Shown: positions 1-7,733 of the stretch, one piece after another | How positions within the stretch are numbered: position 1 is the first letter of the stretch | Layout: each line of letters begins with the position of its first letter | Virus record (IMG/VR): IMGVR_UViG_3300022221_000030 | Coordinates: 1 to 20,495 of that record | Source: a virus | Direction: 5' to 3' (one strand) | Length of the DNA stretch: 20,495 nt | Notes under the pieces: generated by a model | Database searches by the model: none | What the model was told of the DNA's origin: nothing | Seen by the model: only the letters and a program-made list of their open reading frames with translations | Position numbers and translations under genes: made by a program

Positions 1-19
1 GCATCCTTGCCCGTTTCAT
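1..19 (-). CDS. Possible start of the next morphogenesis gene (partial)
   Basis: Just after the stop of the 64-residue gene (tail end at 24) an ATG appears at 19-17, with a second in-frame ATG at 4-2. The visible peptide is only MKRARM, so nothing can be said about its product. In Mu the gene after gpG is the I protease/Z scaffold, so a head-maturation protease would be the expected neighbour, but that is inference from gene order. There is no clear Shine-Dalgarno sequence. Confidence 0.25.
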
Positions 20-23
20 TTTT

Positions 24-218
24 TTATGCTTCTTGCAACATAGCTTCCAGTTCATTAGTGTCGTTTTCCAATTGCTTGGAAATTAACTGGAGCAAATCCG
101 CGGTGGATTTGGGTGGCTCATCGCACCCCCTTATCATTTCCGAAACCGCTGCTAGGCTTAACCCCGTTCGTCTCAACCTCCCCATAACTTTGCAAGCTTC
201 CAATGTTGTTGTTGTCAT
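24..218 (-). CDS. Small hypothetical protein downstream of gpG
   Basis: A 64-residue protein of unknown function, mostly helical and polar, with an acidic C-terminal half (ISKQLENDTNELEAML) that could form a short coiled coil. The start is well supported: AAGGAG lies eight bases before the ATG. It follows gpG after a 130-bp gap (219-348). In the otherwise tightly packed late region that gap is long enough for a separate promoter, and Mu has a late promoter at the equivalent place, upstream of gene I. The gap contains a 10-bp palindrome ATAAGCTTAT at 294-303, but I see no convincing -35/-10 pair. The opposite-strand frame over 7-234 is a shadow. Confidence 0.72.
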   Translation of the reverse strand: MTTTTLEACKVMGRLRRTGLSLAAVSEMIRGCDEPPKSTADLLQLISKQLENDTNELEAMLQEA

Positions 219-348
219 TGTCCAAACTCCTTGATTGTTATTGGTACTTTTACGACTTCTGTAATGGCCGCGCCCAAGTCAAGCTTAGAATGAATAAGCT
301 TATAGGCAAATAAAAACTATTTTACTTGGGTATAGAACATTTATAGGG

Positions 349-927
349 CTATCGTAAATAACGATTTAATCGATTAAGAATCCATTGTCGATCAACCTCA
401 CCCAAACCCAAGAATGGCCGGGCTGGAATGTTTGATCCAGGGTGGTTGACCACGGCCACAGGGTGACTTGCACCGGCCCAAAATAGCGCTTTTTTCTTTT
501 TTGCTCTGATCAGGTGCGGGCGGGTTTTACCCCCATGTTGGTGTATGTTGGCATAAACCACATTGGTGCCTTGTTCCAAGCTGGTTTCACTAGCCCGGTA
601 AATAATCGAACCACGCAAGCGGTGTGAAACAGTTAAAATCTTAAGCCGGTCTAATTTGCGGATGGCTTGCGCCCTAAGTCCGCCGCGCTTGTTCAATGCT
701 TTGTTGCCGCCAATACGTTGAAACAAACTAGCATCGGCAAGTTGTGCCCACGGGTTGCCGTCCGGGTCACGCTGCAATGTGAAGCGTTCATCCACTTGTA
801 GTTGTAAATATTCCCCGATATCCACAAACACTTCACGCATGTTGGTGCCATGCTTTTCCAGTTGCTTTAAATAGTCGCGGATTTTTTTTTCATCGCGGTG
901 GCGGGTGCTAAGTTCGAGTGTAGGCAT
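349..927 (-). CDS. Phage virion morphogenesis protein, Mu gpG family
   Basis: A 192-residue protein of the phage virion morphogenesis family (Mu gpG, related to P2 gpS tail completion). The pattern seen is typical: an N-terminal helical region (about 12-50), a basic middle segment around QRIGGNKALNKRGGLRAQAIRK (split here as QRIGGNKALNKRG and GLRAQAIRK), a beta-rich segment with VVYANIHQHGG (about 123-133), and the near C-terminal NIPARPFLGLGEVD. IPARPFLG is the hallmark of this family. Its likely role is in the late steps of head completion or head-tail joining. It sits directly after the gpF block, as in Mu, and begins two bases from the end of the preceding 79-residue gene. Length is normal for the family. 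Confidence 0.9.
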   Translation of the reverse strand: MPTLELSTRHRDEKKIRDYLKQLEKHGTNMREVFVDIGEYLQLQVDERFTLQRDPDGNPWAQLADASLFQRIGGNKALNKRGGLRAQAIRKLDRLKILTVSHRLRGSIIYRASETSLEQGTNVVYANIHQHGGKTRPHLIRAKKKKALFWAGASHPVAVVNHPGSNIPARPFLGLGEVDRQWILNRLNRYLR

Positions 928-929
928 GA

Positions 930-1169
930 TTAACCAAACAACCCGTTCCTAAAATCAATTTCAAAATCGGCGGGCCATGTTGAGCCAGCCCCACACATAT
1001 AACGTTTTTCATTACCGGTGGATTTTCGTTTAACAGACACGCTAGCTTGATACGCTTGCACGCTGTGACCCTCCATACTGTCTTGATAATCTAACAATTC
1101 AAAATCCAATATATCAATCCCCAGTTGGTTTAATGTTTCGATGAAGTCACTTTGCACACTTGGTTCCAT
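930..1169 (-). CDS. Small hypothetical protein between gpF and gpG
   Basis: A 79-residue protein of unknown function. The frame is open further upstream to 1286, but that extension is rich in Arg, Trp and Cys and overlaps the 52-residue gene, so it looks like a shadow. I chose the ATG at 1169 because it follows a G-rich Shine-Dalgarno (GGGGG, about six bases upstream) in a short gap after the previous stop. The protein starts with an acidic helix-like stretch (SDFIETLNQLGIDILDFELL) and ends in a mixed segment with CGAGSTWPADFEIDF. No known motif was recognised. Its position suggests a role in head completion, which is inference only. Confidence 0.7.
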   Translation of the reverse strand: MEPSVQSDFIETLNQLGIDILDFELLDYQDSMEGHSVQAYQASVSVKRKSTGNEKRYMCGAGSTWPADFEIDFRNGLFG

Positions 1170-1182
1170 TGCCAACCCCCTG

Positions 1183-1341
1183 CTATTCTTTTGCCGCCTC
1201 GAACCCTTCCCACACCATTGCCCATTGCACTTCCTCAGAGCTAGGCGCCTGCGCTTCCAAGGATTCCAATTGTTGTTCGGCATCATCCGCCAAGGGTAGA
1301 TTGCCCAACAACGCTAAGGCTTGCTCTAGTTGTTCGCTCAT
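1183..1341 (-). CDS. Very small acidic protein, translationally coupled to gpF
   Basis: A 52-residue reading frame (MSEQLEQALALLGNLPLADD... ending GFEAAKE). It is strongly acidic and predicted helical, with no recognised motif. Its ATG overlaps the TAA stop of the gpF gene as TAATG, the same junction style used elsewhere in this genome, and it ends 13 bases before the next start at 1169. The codon choice and amphipathic Leu/Glu pattern look like a real protein, and without it the 171 bases between gpF and the 79-residue gene would be empty. Function unknown. Confidence 0.6.
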   Translation of the reverse strand: MSEQLEQALALLGNLPLADDAEQQLESLEAQAPSSEEVQWAMVWEGFEAAKE

Positions 1342-2801
1342 TACATCCCCCGTGATTTCGTCGTGGACTTGGTGGCCTTGCCCACCAAATCATCAAAATA
1401 TTTGACCATATCGGGCCGCCATTGCTCCATGGCTTTACGATGCAACAACCATGGCACAAAATGCTCCGCGTGCCATTCCAAGTGATTGGTGCCACCATAG
1501 GTGGTGATTGAATCCGTTATCGGCGGCTTTACTCCCTCACTATAGTAATGCAGTTGGTGGCCTAATTCATGCGCCCATGTGAACACTTTGCCCCGGTCAC
1601 TTTCTTTATCCCCAAAAGTAAAATTGCGTTGCCCCTGTTTGTGTTGTTTGAAATCGTTTTCGATATCATCCAACACATCAGCCACCGCTACATTTTTAAA
1701 ATTGCTATTGGACTGCACCTTCACCATGACCAAGTCACGGTTCACACGGGTAAAACCTAAGGTTCTGCCAGGGTGGCGGGTGGTGAAGCTCGCTAGTGTA
1801 GCCAGATGATCGGATTCACCGATGAATTGCGCCACTTGTTCAGTGATGCGGTAAGCGGCTTTTGTCTTAAAATTCATTTCAGTGGCTTTGATAAATAATG
1901 CTTTAACAGGATGTGCTTTTAAAAACGGTTTCAACTTATTCACGCTGGTTTGATCGGGTAAGGCTTCCAAGACTTTTTCCAGGCCGTGACGGTCAACGCC
2001 CTTGGCGGTAGAAAACACCGGGTTTTCATCTTCGGGCCATAGTGAATTAGGCGGCTTGGATGCGGGCTGCTTTAATCGCTTTTTAAGTGCCTTTTTCTTT
2101 TGGCTTAAATGTTCATTTAATTGGCTTAGGCGTGTCTTTCCGGGTGAATAGGCAAAGCCTGGATCAATGCCATTGGGGATGTCGTGCACTTCCCCCGTGC
2201 GTGGGTCAATCCATTCATAGGTGCCATCATCAGGGCCGTGGTCGGATATGGTAAACCCGCGGGCTTTGGCTTCGTCTTCACTGATTGCGAATTTCTTGCA
2301 GGTACAACCCCACCCATTCATGGGCGTGTGGGTGTTCCACCACGAATCATCGTGAGGCAGCACGGTGCCATCCCATGCCAAGTGATGGGGCCGCGGGTTT
2401 TCACTGTCACCATGCTTATATAAGGCAAAGGGCCGCGACTTCCTCAAGACGGGGTCTGCAAACTGGGCTTCACGTCCAGCGTTGTACGCTTGGCGGATGT
2501 TGGTTTGGTAGATTATGCGGGTGCGCCAATCGCGCCCACCGTTGTAACCCCACCCATGGCGTTCCACGATATTGTCAAAATCATCACGGAATTCGGCCAA
2601 GGTGGTGCCTTCACTTAGGGCTTTATCAATGGCCTCGGCAAAGTCGCCCAAGATATCGGCGTGCATTGCGCCCGCAACCATGAATCCGGCGTCATGTTGT
2701 TCTTGCCATAAATCATTCCATGCATCGGTGGGGATGGGTACTTTTTGACGAAAAAAGCGGATCGCTTGATCAAACGGCAATTGGGTGGTTGTGATGGCCA
2801 T
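1341..2801 (-). CDS. Head morphogenesis protein gpF fused to a metallopeptidase-like domain
   Basis: A 486-residue minor head protein of the Mu gpF / SPP1 gp7 family. Residues about 1-210 carry the family features: GWGYNGGRDWRTRIIYQTN (83-101), NIRQAYNAGRE (101-111), HHLAWDGTVLPHDDSWW (139-155) and the Cys pair in NGWGCTCKKF (162-171). A charged linker (about 220-260, SQKKKALKKRLKQ) follows. The C-terminal part (about 265-470) contains HELGHQLH at 411-418 (HExxH zinc motif: H411, E412, H415), and about 30 residues later EWHAEHFVPWLL, where E446 (or E442) could be a third metal ligand. This looks like a gluzincin-type zinc peptidase. gpF helps organise DNA packaging and ejection at the portal vertex. 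The fused domain might cleave a head protein or act on the host wall or on an injected target; its substrate is unknown. It lies downstream of the portal gene after a 125-bp gap. Confidence 0.92.
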   Translation of the reverse strand: MAITTTQLPFDQAIRFFRQKVPIPTDAWNDLWQEQHDAGFMVAGAMHADILGDFAEAIDKALSEGTTLAEFRDDFDNIVERHGWGYNGGRDWRTRIIYQTNIRQAYNAGREAQFADPVLRKSRPFALYKHGDSENPRPHHLAWDGTVLPHDDSWWNTHTPMNGWGCTCKKFAISEDEAKARGFTISDHGPDDGTYEWIDPRTGEVHDIPNGIDPGFAYSPGKTRLSQLNEHLSQKKKALKKRLKQPASKPPNSLWPEDENPVFSTAKGVDRHGLEKVLEALPDQTSVNKLKPFLKAHPVKALFIKATEMNFKTKAAYRITEQVAQFIGESDHLATLASFTTRHPGRTLGFTRVNRDLVMVKVQSNSNFKNVAVADVLDDIENDFKQHKQGQRNFTFGDKESDRGKVFTWAHELGHQLHYYSEGVKPPITDSITTYGGTNHLEWHAEHFVPWLLHRKAMEQWRPDMVKYFDDLVGKATKSTTKSRGM

Positions 2802-2821
2802 GATGCAGTGCTAAACCCCTT

Positions 2822-2881
2822 TTAATTTTTCCCTGAATCTTTTAAATCGTTTTCACCCAAGCCAACGCACCACCTATGCAC
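2822..2881 (-). CDS. Tentative 19-residue reading frame between portal and gpF
   Basis: This short frame starts with GTG at 2881 and reads MHRWCVGLGENDLKDSGKN. It is preceded by an excellent Shine-Dalgarno, GGAGG at 2893-2889, seven bases upstream, which belongs to no other gene. It ends 20 bases before the gpF start. It could be a real micropeptide, a leader that couples translation into gpF, or chance. The strong ribosome site is the only good argument for it. Confidence 0.25.
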   Translation of the reverse strand: MHRWCVGLGENDLKDSGKN

Positions 2882-2926
2882 TTACACGCCTCCAATCGGC
2901 TTAGATTCGGTTTATGTGTCTTGCGG

Positions 2927-4489
2927 CTATTTGCCCTGGTTCACGTCATAACGCCCGGCCAAATCGGCGGTGGCCATTGCATGTTGAATAGCCCCGGTGA
3001 GTGGCTCCAAGTCGCTGCTATCTAATAAGTCAGATAAGGCACTGCGCACAAACTCCAATCCTTGGCCCTCGGCATGGGCGGTGTTGATGATGTTGCGCAC
3101 TTGGTCAATGACATCATTAATGGCGCTGCCGGTCACTTGGCTAAGACTGGCCACTAGGTCATTGACGCCATCATCATCCACGTGGTTGGGTTCATGTTTT
3201 AATGCTGCGGTTTTGGTGGCGGCCACGGGTGCAGTGGCTTGGGGCCGTTGCAACACGGCTTCCCCGTCATCGGGCACGGGAATACCCGCTTGTTCATTTA
3301 CCCAATTCACGGGTATACGCACACCACTGTCAACCAACTTGGGCACCGATTCAGACAAGACTTTCAAGTCAGCAAATTCCTGAGTGTCGAACATAAAACG
3401 CGGGCATCGTCGCATGTCCGTTATACCAGCATTTAACGCCACCACAGGATAGACCAAAAAGCGGGTGACACTTTGAGCAATTTGTTTGGCGTCACCGTCG
3501 CGCAAATCCTTGCGGACTTCGTTGTGCACATCGCCCAAAGCAAAGGCACCGCTACCACTATCGGTTTGGGAAGTGAGCGTGGCCCCTAGAATTGTTTTGC
3601 TTTGGCTGCGCTCACACCAATCAATCATAATTCCAAAAGGTTCACCATTGCCTTTGGCGGCTTCCTTAAATTCCACGCTCATGCCTTCGGGCATGATGCC
3701 CGCGGCATTGTGCCCCATGGATGTAACAGCGTTTAAAAGCGTGTACTTTTCAGCGTCACTGGCACCACTAGGATAGGTGCCTAAGCGCACGGGAATACCA
3801 AAGATTTCGAGAAATTCGGCCAAGTCACGCACGGAATAATTTTTGAAGATGAACGGCCACGCCAAGACGCGCACCAATCCTGCGCGGGTAACATAACCCG
3901 GCTTGGCGCGGTGCACGTGTTGAATCCAGCCAAAGGGCCGCAACACTTCACCCAATCCGGTTTGATCGCGCAAGCGGATTTCATTTTGGTTGTCTTGGCT
4001 GGTTTGAAACCAGGATGGCGGGCGATGATTCAAGGCCGCGGGCATCCACATTTTTTGATTCAATTCCCATTCTATTTCGATGTTGGAAAAACCGTGGCCT
4101 ATCGCGTCCGTCATGTCCAACAAGGTGTCTTCTAGGTCAATGGATTGCAACACCTCTTTGACCATTTCAGTGGATTTTTCTTCTTGGGCCGTGGCATTGT
4201 GCGGTGGCACAATGTCCCAATCCAAATTCAAAATGGCGTTGCGGCGTTTTTGCATTTCTGCAAACACATGGCCGTCCTTTTCTTCGATATCCAAAAACAA
4301 ATCACTTTGGGCTTTCAAGTCGCCTTGCTCGGCCTGGGCCAAAATCATGGCCAACTTATTGGGTGTTAAACCGCGGCTTGGGTGGTCTGCAAATTCGCGG
4401 TGCAGGTGCCCCACTTTTGCCGTTTGTGGGTCTTGTTTTATTTCATCTAGCTGGATCGGATTGCCGTGCACATCCACAATGGCTACCAT
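2927..4489 (-). CDS. Portal protein, DUF935 family (Mu gp29-like)
   Basis: A 520-residue portal protein of the DUF935 family, which includes Mu gp29. Recognisable parts are the N-terminal segment ending HLHREFADHPSRGLTPNKL, then FAEMQKRRNAILNLDWDIVPP (75-95), GFSNIEIEWEL (133-143), SVRDLAEFLEIFGIPVRLG (219-237) and the C-terminal helical region. Portals form a dodecamer at one head vertex and are the channel for DNA entry and exit; the terminase docks on it. The gene overlaps the end of the large terminase by seven bases and precedes gpF, the standard Mu order. Length is as expected and no break is seen. Confidence 0.95.
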   Translation of the reverse strand: MVAIVDVHGNPIQLDEIKQDPQTAKVGHLHREFADHPSRGLTPNKLAMILAQAEQGDLKAQSDLFLDIEEKDGHVFAEMQKRRNAILNLDWDIVPPHNATAQEEKSTEMVKEVLQSIDLEDTLLDMTDAIGHGFSNIEIEWELNQKMWMPAALNHRPPSWFQTSQDNQNEIRLRDQTGLGEVLRPFGWIQHVHRAKPGYVTRAGLVRVLAWPFIFKNYSVRDLAEFLEIFGIPVRLGTYPSGASDAEKYTLLNAVTSMGHNAAGIMPEGMSVEFKEAAKGNGEPFGIMIDWCERSQSKTILGATLTSQTDSGSGAFALGDVHNEVRKDLRDGDAKQIAQSVTRFLVYPVVALNAGITDMRRCPRFMFDTQEFADLKVLSESVPKLVDSGVRIPVNWVNEQAGIPVPDDGEAVLQRPQATAPVAATKTAALKHEPNHVDDDGVNDLVASLSQVTGSAINDVIDQVRNIINTAHAEGQGLEFVRSALSDLLDSSDLEPLTGAIQHAMATADLAGRYDVNQGK

Positions 4490-6006
4490 GCGCCACCCCC
4501 TTCAAAAGTAAAATCGTCGCCCATGTCGTCCATGGTTTCGGTGTAGGTTGTATCGGTCGCCGCTTGGTATTCAATGGCGGCTGGATTGAGTGTTTTCACA
4601 GCGAACAAAGCCAAGGCCAACGCTATCGCGGTGTCACCATGGCGGTCTTTGCCATCGGCGCCGCGCACTTTTGCTGTGTCTGGCACTTTGGCCACGCCCT
4701 TGTCCATTTTTACGCAACGCATATCTGCCATCACATCAGCATCCTTAGGCGCATTGATACTTTGATCCTCAAACGCGGCTTTGAATCGTGGCATGTTATT
4801 GCGATACCATTCCTGGCTTAGCATGACTTGAGCAATGCGGGTGGCACCAAATTTTTGCATGGTGACTTCTGCTAAATATTGGCCATTGCCACGGGCATCC
4901 ATGGCACCCGCGACAAAGCGCGGCAAGCGTTCAATGATATAAAACACAATTTGTTTTTGTTGCTCAAACGGTACGTTGCGCAACTCGACAACAAAGGGCG
5001 TGTGCAAATTCAGATTTTGCAATTCAGCCAACGGCCACAAGGCGGTCAAGTCACCATTGCGGGCAAAGTCTTCACCAAAGTAGTGGCGTTGGTTGGGATT
5101 GAGTTTTACCAATAAGGGCTTGATATATTCATCCAACCAATCATTGATTTCAGCCACCCGGATGCGTTCGGGTTGCTGCTCAAAGCCCGCGGGCAAACTT
5201 AAACGCACCACAGGAATATCCGTTTGCATCACGGATTCAATCATCAAGCGTGGCAAATAGGTGCCCGCGCCGGATGTGGGTATCACGTCCAATTCTTCGG
5301 CGGCATCGTCACCATAAAAATCATACATGGTTTTTGTCCAGTCATCTTGACCGGCTTGCGTCCACTCAATGCCACGCACCAAACATATTCTTTTATACAA
5401 ACCTTGTTTAAGCGCTTCTTTAAATGTAATGGTGTGCACGCTATAGGGCTTTTTACCTGCCAAGGCGTCTTGAATTAGATCATTAAATAAGTTGGTGTCA
5501 CCGTTGTGGGTGGAAATAATGCGCACCTTACCACCCCACATCAACAAAGCCATGGCGGCTTTGATCAGACCGGCCAAGTCTTCGTGGAACGCGGCTTCAT
5601 CAATACAGACCACACCTTGCTTGCCGCGCAAGTTGGAAGGGCGTGAACTTAATGCCGTGACACGAAAGCCGGAAGAAAATTTGATAACAAAGGTTAATAT
5701 GTCTTTGTCTTCATCTTTGATAACTTCTTCTTCTATTTCACCCATGAACGCATTCATGCCTTTGGCCCACCCGGCCACATCGCGGATAAATTCTTGGGCC
5801 ATGTCTTTGTTGTAACCGATATACCAATAATCCATCCCGCCCGCGGCTTTTGATCGGGCTGCAATTTCGGTGGCGTCTTCGGCTTCACCCCAACTCAAAC
5901 CCACGCGCCGGGATTTTTCGCACAACTTCACATCTGCTTTGTCGCCAATCCATTTTTGCTGGTAGCGCAAGAGCACGGCATCAACTTTTTGCACGGCTTG
6001 GTTCAT
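4483..6006 (-). CDS. Terminase large subunit (Mu gp28-like)
   Basis: A 507-residue packaging ATPase/nuclease. The ATPase half shows a Walker A-like segment EKSRRVGLSWG (30-40), a Walker B VVCIDEAAF (132-140, with D136 and E137) and a coupling motif IISTHNG (163-169). The nuclease half has the expected acidic residues of an RNase H-like fold: D312 in YFGEDFARNGD, D369 in GAMDARGNG and D457 in RHGDTAIALALA. It cuts phage-host DNA and drives it into the prohead by headful packaging. In Mu relatives packaging starts near the left end and takes some host DNA. The gene lies between the small terminase region and the portal, two bases downstream of a small membrane protein gene. Confidence 0.95.
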   Translation of the reverse strand: MNQAVQKVDAVLLRYQQKWIGDKADVKLCEKSRRVGLSWGEAEDATEIAARSKAAGGMDYWYIGYNKDMAQEFIRDVAGWAKGMNAFMGEIEEEVIKDEDKDILTFVIKFSSGFRVTALSSRPSNLRGKQGVVCIDEAAFHEDLAGLIKAAMALLMWGGKVRIISTHNGDTNLFNDLIQDALAGKKPYSVHTITFKEALKQGLYKRICLVRGIEWTQAGQDDWTKTMYDFYGDDAAEELDVIPTSGAGTYLPRLMIESVMQTDIPVVRLSLPAGFEQQPERIRVAEINDWLDEYIKPLLVKLNPNQRHYFGEDFARNGDLTALWPLAELQNLNLHTPFVVELRNVPFEQQKQIVFYIIERLPRFVAGAMDARGNGQYLAEVTMQKFGATRIAQVMLSQEWYRNNMPRFKAAFEDQSINAPKDADVMADMRCVKMDKGVAKVPDTAKVRGADGKDRHGDTAIALALALFAVKTLNPAAIEYQAATDTTYTETMDDMGDDFTFEGGGAW

Positions 6007-6007
6007 T

Positions 6008-6214
6008 TCATTGCATTCCCTTCATGAAGGCATTGACCACACGCGGCCATGCAATCACACATTCAAAAACAAAAAAAGGGCTACCGCTCCACACCTTGCC
6101 GTGAATTTCAAAATTAAAATAGCGAATGAAAAAAAATAAAACCCACCCAATCATAAAATATGTGATTAAACAAAATAAAAACAGATTAAAAAACAGATCC
6201 AAATTAGCCATCAT
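6008..6214 (-). CDS. Small membrane protein between the terminase subunits
   Basis: A 68-residue protein beginning MMANLDLFF. The frame opens at 6244, but the ATG at 6214 overlaps the stop of the small terminase (ATGATG with internal TGA), which fits the coupling seen throughout this genome, and GGGGA lies upstream. Residues about 5-33 (NLDLFFNLFLFCLITYFMIG followed by WVLFFFIRYF) are strongly hydrophobic and predict one or two membrane segments, followed by a short soluble tail. No family was recognised. In Mu the terminase genes are adjacent, so this is an insertion. A lysis role such as holin is possible because no other lysis gene is visible, but nothing in the sequence proves it. Confidence 0.6.
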   Translation of the reverse strand: MMANLDLFFNLFLFCLITYFMIGWVLFFFIRYFNFEIHGKVWSGSPFFVFECVIAWPRVVNAFMKGMQ

Positions 6215-6753
6215 GCCGATATCCCCAATATATTGTTGCGCCATTCTTGGGCGGCCTCGTCACTCAAGCCTTGGCGTTTAGCCTGGATGGTGATTTGCTC
6301 AGCCACTTGTTCAGCCTTGGCTTTGATTTCATCGCGGATTTTGATTTCACGATCAACACTGATTTTGTCGGCACTGCTTAAATCTTTGATGGCTTTGGCT
6401 AGGAACATGATGTGGCCAGGGTTCACGCTGGCATCATCATCGCCCATGGTGCTAATGGTTTGAAAGGCCACGGTGCGCAACATTTCGGAAATCAAGCGGC
6501 CCACATCACCGTGCGGGTTATCTTCCAAACGATCAACCCACACTTTGGCCACTTCTTGGGCTTGGGCAAAGCGTTCCATTTTTTCTTTGGCGCTTTTAAC
6601 GTAGCGTCCCACGGCACTGCGTGACGCATCACCACCCATGGCTTGCAAAGCTTGCACGATGTCATCAATGGTGTGTTTGCCTTCGCGGATAAGTTTGTCC
6701 ACTTCTGCTTGGATTTTGTTGGGTAGTTGTTTAATGCTGGATTGTCTTGCCAT
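6211..6753 (-). CDS. DUF3486 protein, probable terminase small subunit (Mu gp27-like)
   Basis: A 180-residue protein of the DUF3486 family. The N-terminus is characteristic: an MARQSSIKQLP start, then KIQAEVDKLIREGKHTIDDI and a helix-turn-helix-like segment with GGDASRSAVGRYVKSAKEKME (split here as GGDASRSAVGRYVK and SAKEKME), about 40-60. The remainder is helical, with a charged stretch IKIRDEIKAKAEQVAEQ. Mu gp27 lies just before the large terminase and is regarded as the DNA-recognition small subunit. Here a small membrane protein gene is placed between the two. The start ATG at 6753 follows AAGGTG at a usable distance, two bases after the preceding gene ends. Confidence 0.9.
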   Translation of the reverse strand: MARQSSIKQLPNKIQAEVDKLIREGKHTIDDIVQALQAMGGDASRSAVGRYVKSAKEKMERFAQAQEVAKVWVDRLEDNPHGDVGRLISEMLRTVAFQTISTMGDDDASVNPGHIMFLAKAIKDLSSADKISVDREIKIRDEIKAKAEQVAEQITIQAKRQGLSDEAAQEWRNNILGISA

Positions 6754-6755
6754 GG

Positions 6756-7094
6756 TTACACCTTCGCGGTGATGGTTCGCAGTTGAAAAGGTTTGTATTC
6801 CACGCCGTCGGTGTTGTCCACGTCGAACACGATTAAATAGGCGTTATATTTTTTTTCACCGGCGGCAATCAATGAATTGTGCGCACCCAATCGCAATTCA
6901 ATTTTGCTTTGGCCTAGCGTTGTCCAATCAAACACCGCGGGCGTTGTGTCACTGTCTATGGTGATGGCGGTGGTTTGGTTTTCCAACACCAACACCACGC
7001 GGGTCACGGGTGACAGGTCGCCCACCAAATCGGCGCCGCTGTATAGCTGGCGCACAATGGGGTTGTCCCTGCCAAAATAAACCAATTCATCCAT
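6756..7094 (-). CDS. Small beta-rich protein of the appendage-like cassette
   Basis: A 112-residue protein starting MDELVYFGRDNPIVRQLYSG. The frame extends to 7172, but the first 26 residues of that longer version overlap the preceding gene and look non-coding, while the ATG at 7094 overlaps the preceding TGA (ATGGATGA). The residue pattern is alternating hydrophobic and polar (TRVVLVLENQTTAITI, SKIELRLGA, KYNAYLIVFDVDN), as in a compact beta sandwich. Similar small domains accompany tail-fibre or spike genes in phages, to my recollection. No catalytic motif. It belongs to the inserted block with the beta-helix protein; a structural or assembly role is inferred. Confidence 0.7.
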   Translation of the reverse strand: MDELVYFGRDNPIVRQLYSGADLVGDLSPVTRVVLVLENQTTAITIDSDTTPAVFDWTTLGQSKIELRLGAHNSLIAAGEKKYNAYLIVFDVDNTDGVEYKPFQLRTITAKV

Positions 7095-7317
7095 TAGGCT
7101 GGCCCCAGTTTTTGTACACTGAACGCAAAGCCAACACTGGTGAGATTGCAAACCAAAAAACAAAACATGCAATCATGAACACGATTTCCAACCATTCAGT
7201 GACGGCGCGGTAAAATTCTTTTGCAATGACGCGCCATTCAATTTCTTTGATGGGTTCAACAAAGTGGTGGCGGTAGTATTTCAAAAACAGCTTTAATGCC
7301 TTTTTAAATGCACTCAT
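7087..7317 (-). CDS. Small membrane protein of the appendage-like cassette
   Basis: A 76-residue protein starting MSAFKKALKLFLKYYRHHF. An upstream in-frame start at 7404 lies inside the preceding gene and was rejected. The N-terminal half is basic and amphipathic. Residues about 45-65 (WLEIVFMIACFVFWFAISPV) form one strong membrane segment, followed by a short basic tail. One transmembrane helix with a basic cytoplasmic N-terminus would fit a pinholin or spanin-like protein, or simply a membrane anchor. No family was recognised. It starts five bases after the 133-residue gene and overlaps the 112-residue gene. Confidence 0.62.
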   Translation of the reverse strand: MSAFKKALKLFLKYYRHHFVEPIKEIEWRVIAKEFYRAVTEWLEIVFMIACFVFWFAISPVLALRSVYKNWGQPNG

Positions 7318-7321
7318 TGGC

Positions 7322-7723
7322 TTACACCGGATCAGGCATAAATACAGTAAAACTGGGAATGTTGACGGTGTTGCCGGTAGTGATGACTTGATCCGTGGTT
7401 TCATCGGTGATGACTGTCACTTCACTAGTGGCCGTATTTAATAGACACACATGCAAATCATCACTCCCCAAAGAATTATCCAACGCCGGTGCAGACTTGG
7501 CGGCCACCACACATTCACGGCCACCGCCGGTGCGGTCTTGCACGGTGAAATCCACAGCGGCCATGACAACTTCCGCAACTTTATATCCGGGGGGTGCATC
7601 GGTGTCCAAATTATTAGCTTCGTTAAAACTAGTGGGCGGTTGTTTGCACAACACCATTTTGTTGCAATTGGTGTCTATATGGTTTAAGCCATTATCAAAA
7701 ACATTGTTGTGCCATGCTTTCAT
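7322..7723 (-). CDS. Hypothetical virion-type protein next to the beta-helix gene
   Basis: A 133-residue protein beginning MKAWHNNVFDNGLNHI. It has a beta-rich middle (YKVAEVVMAAVDFTVQDRTGG, shown in part) and a C-terminus with TSEVTVITDETTDQVITTGN and IPSFTVFMPDP. The composition (many Thr, Val, Asp, few Lys) is that of phage structural proteins. I recognise no named domain. A good Shine-Dalgarno (GAGGA) lies seven bases before the ATG, and the gene follows the beta-helix gene by ten bases. A role as a small capsid decoration or spike-associated protein is plausible but unproven. Confidence 0.7.
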   Translation of the reverse strand: MKAWHNNVFDNGLNHIDTNCNKMVLCKQPPTSFNEANNLDTDAPPGYKVAEVVMAAVDFTVQDRTGGGRECVVAAKSAPALDNSLGSDDLHVCLLNTATSEVTVITDETTDQVITTGNTVNIPSFTVFMPDPV

Positions 7724-7733
7724 GTTTGGTTCC

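Noticed and set aside
294-303. Palindrome ATAAGCTTAT upstream of the 64-residue gene as a second activator site
   Set aside because: It does not resemble the palindrome below mor and short A/T-rich palindromes are common; no -10 box at a suitable distance was convincing.
1283-1498. A 71-residue minus-strand frame inside the gpF gene end
   Set aside because: It lies wholly in another frame of gpF and the 52-residue gene, rich in Trp, Cys and Arg, with no ribosome site.
4204-4821. A 205-residue plus-strand frame across the portal/terminase junction
   Set aside because: It is antisense to two well-identified genes, and its composition (many His, Cys, Phe, Arg) is typical of a shadow frame. No coupling or family features.
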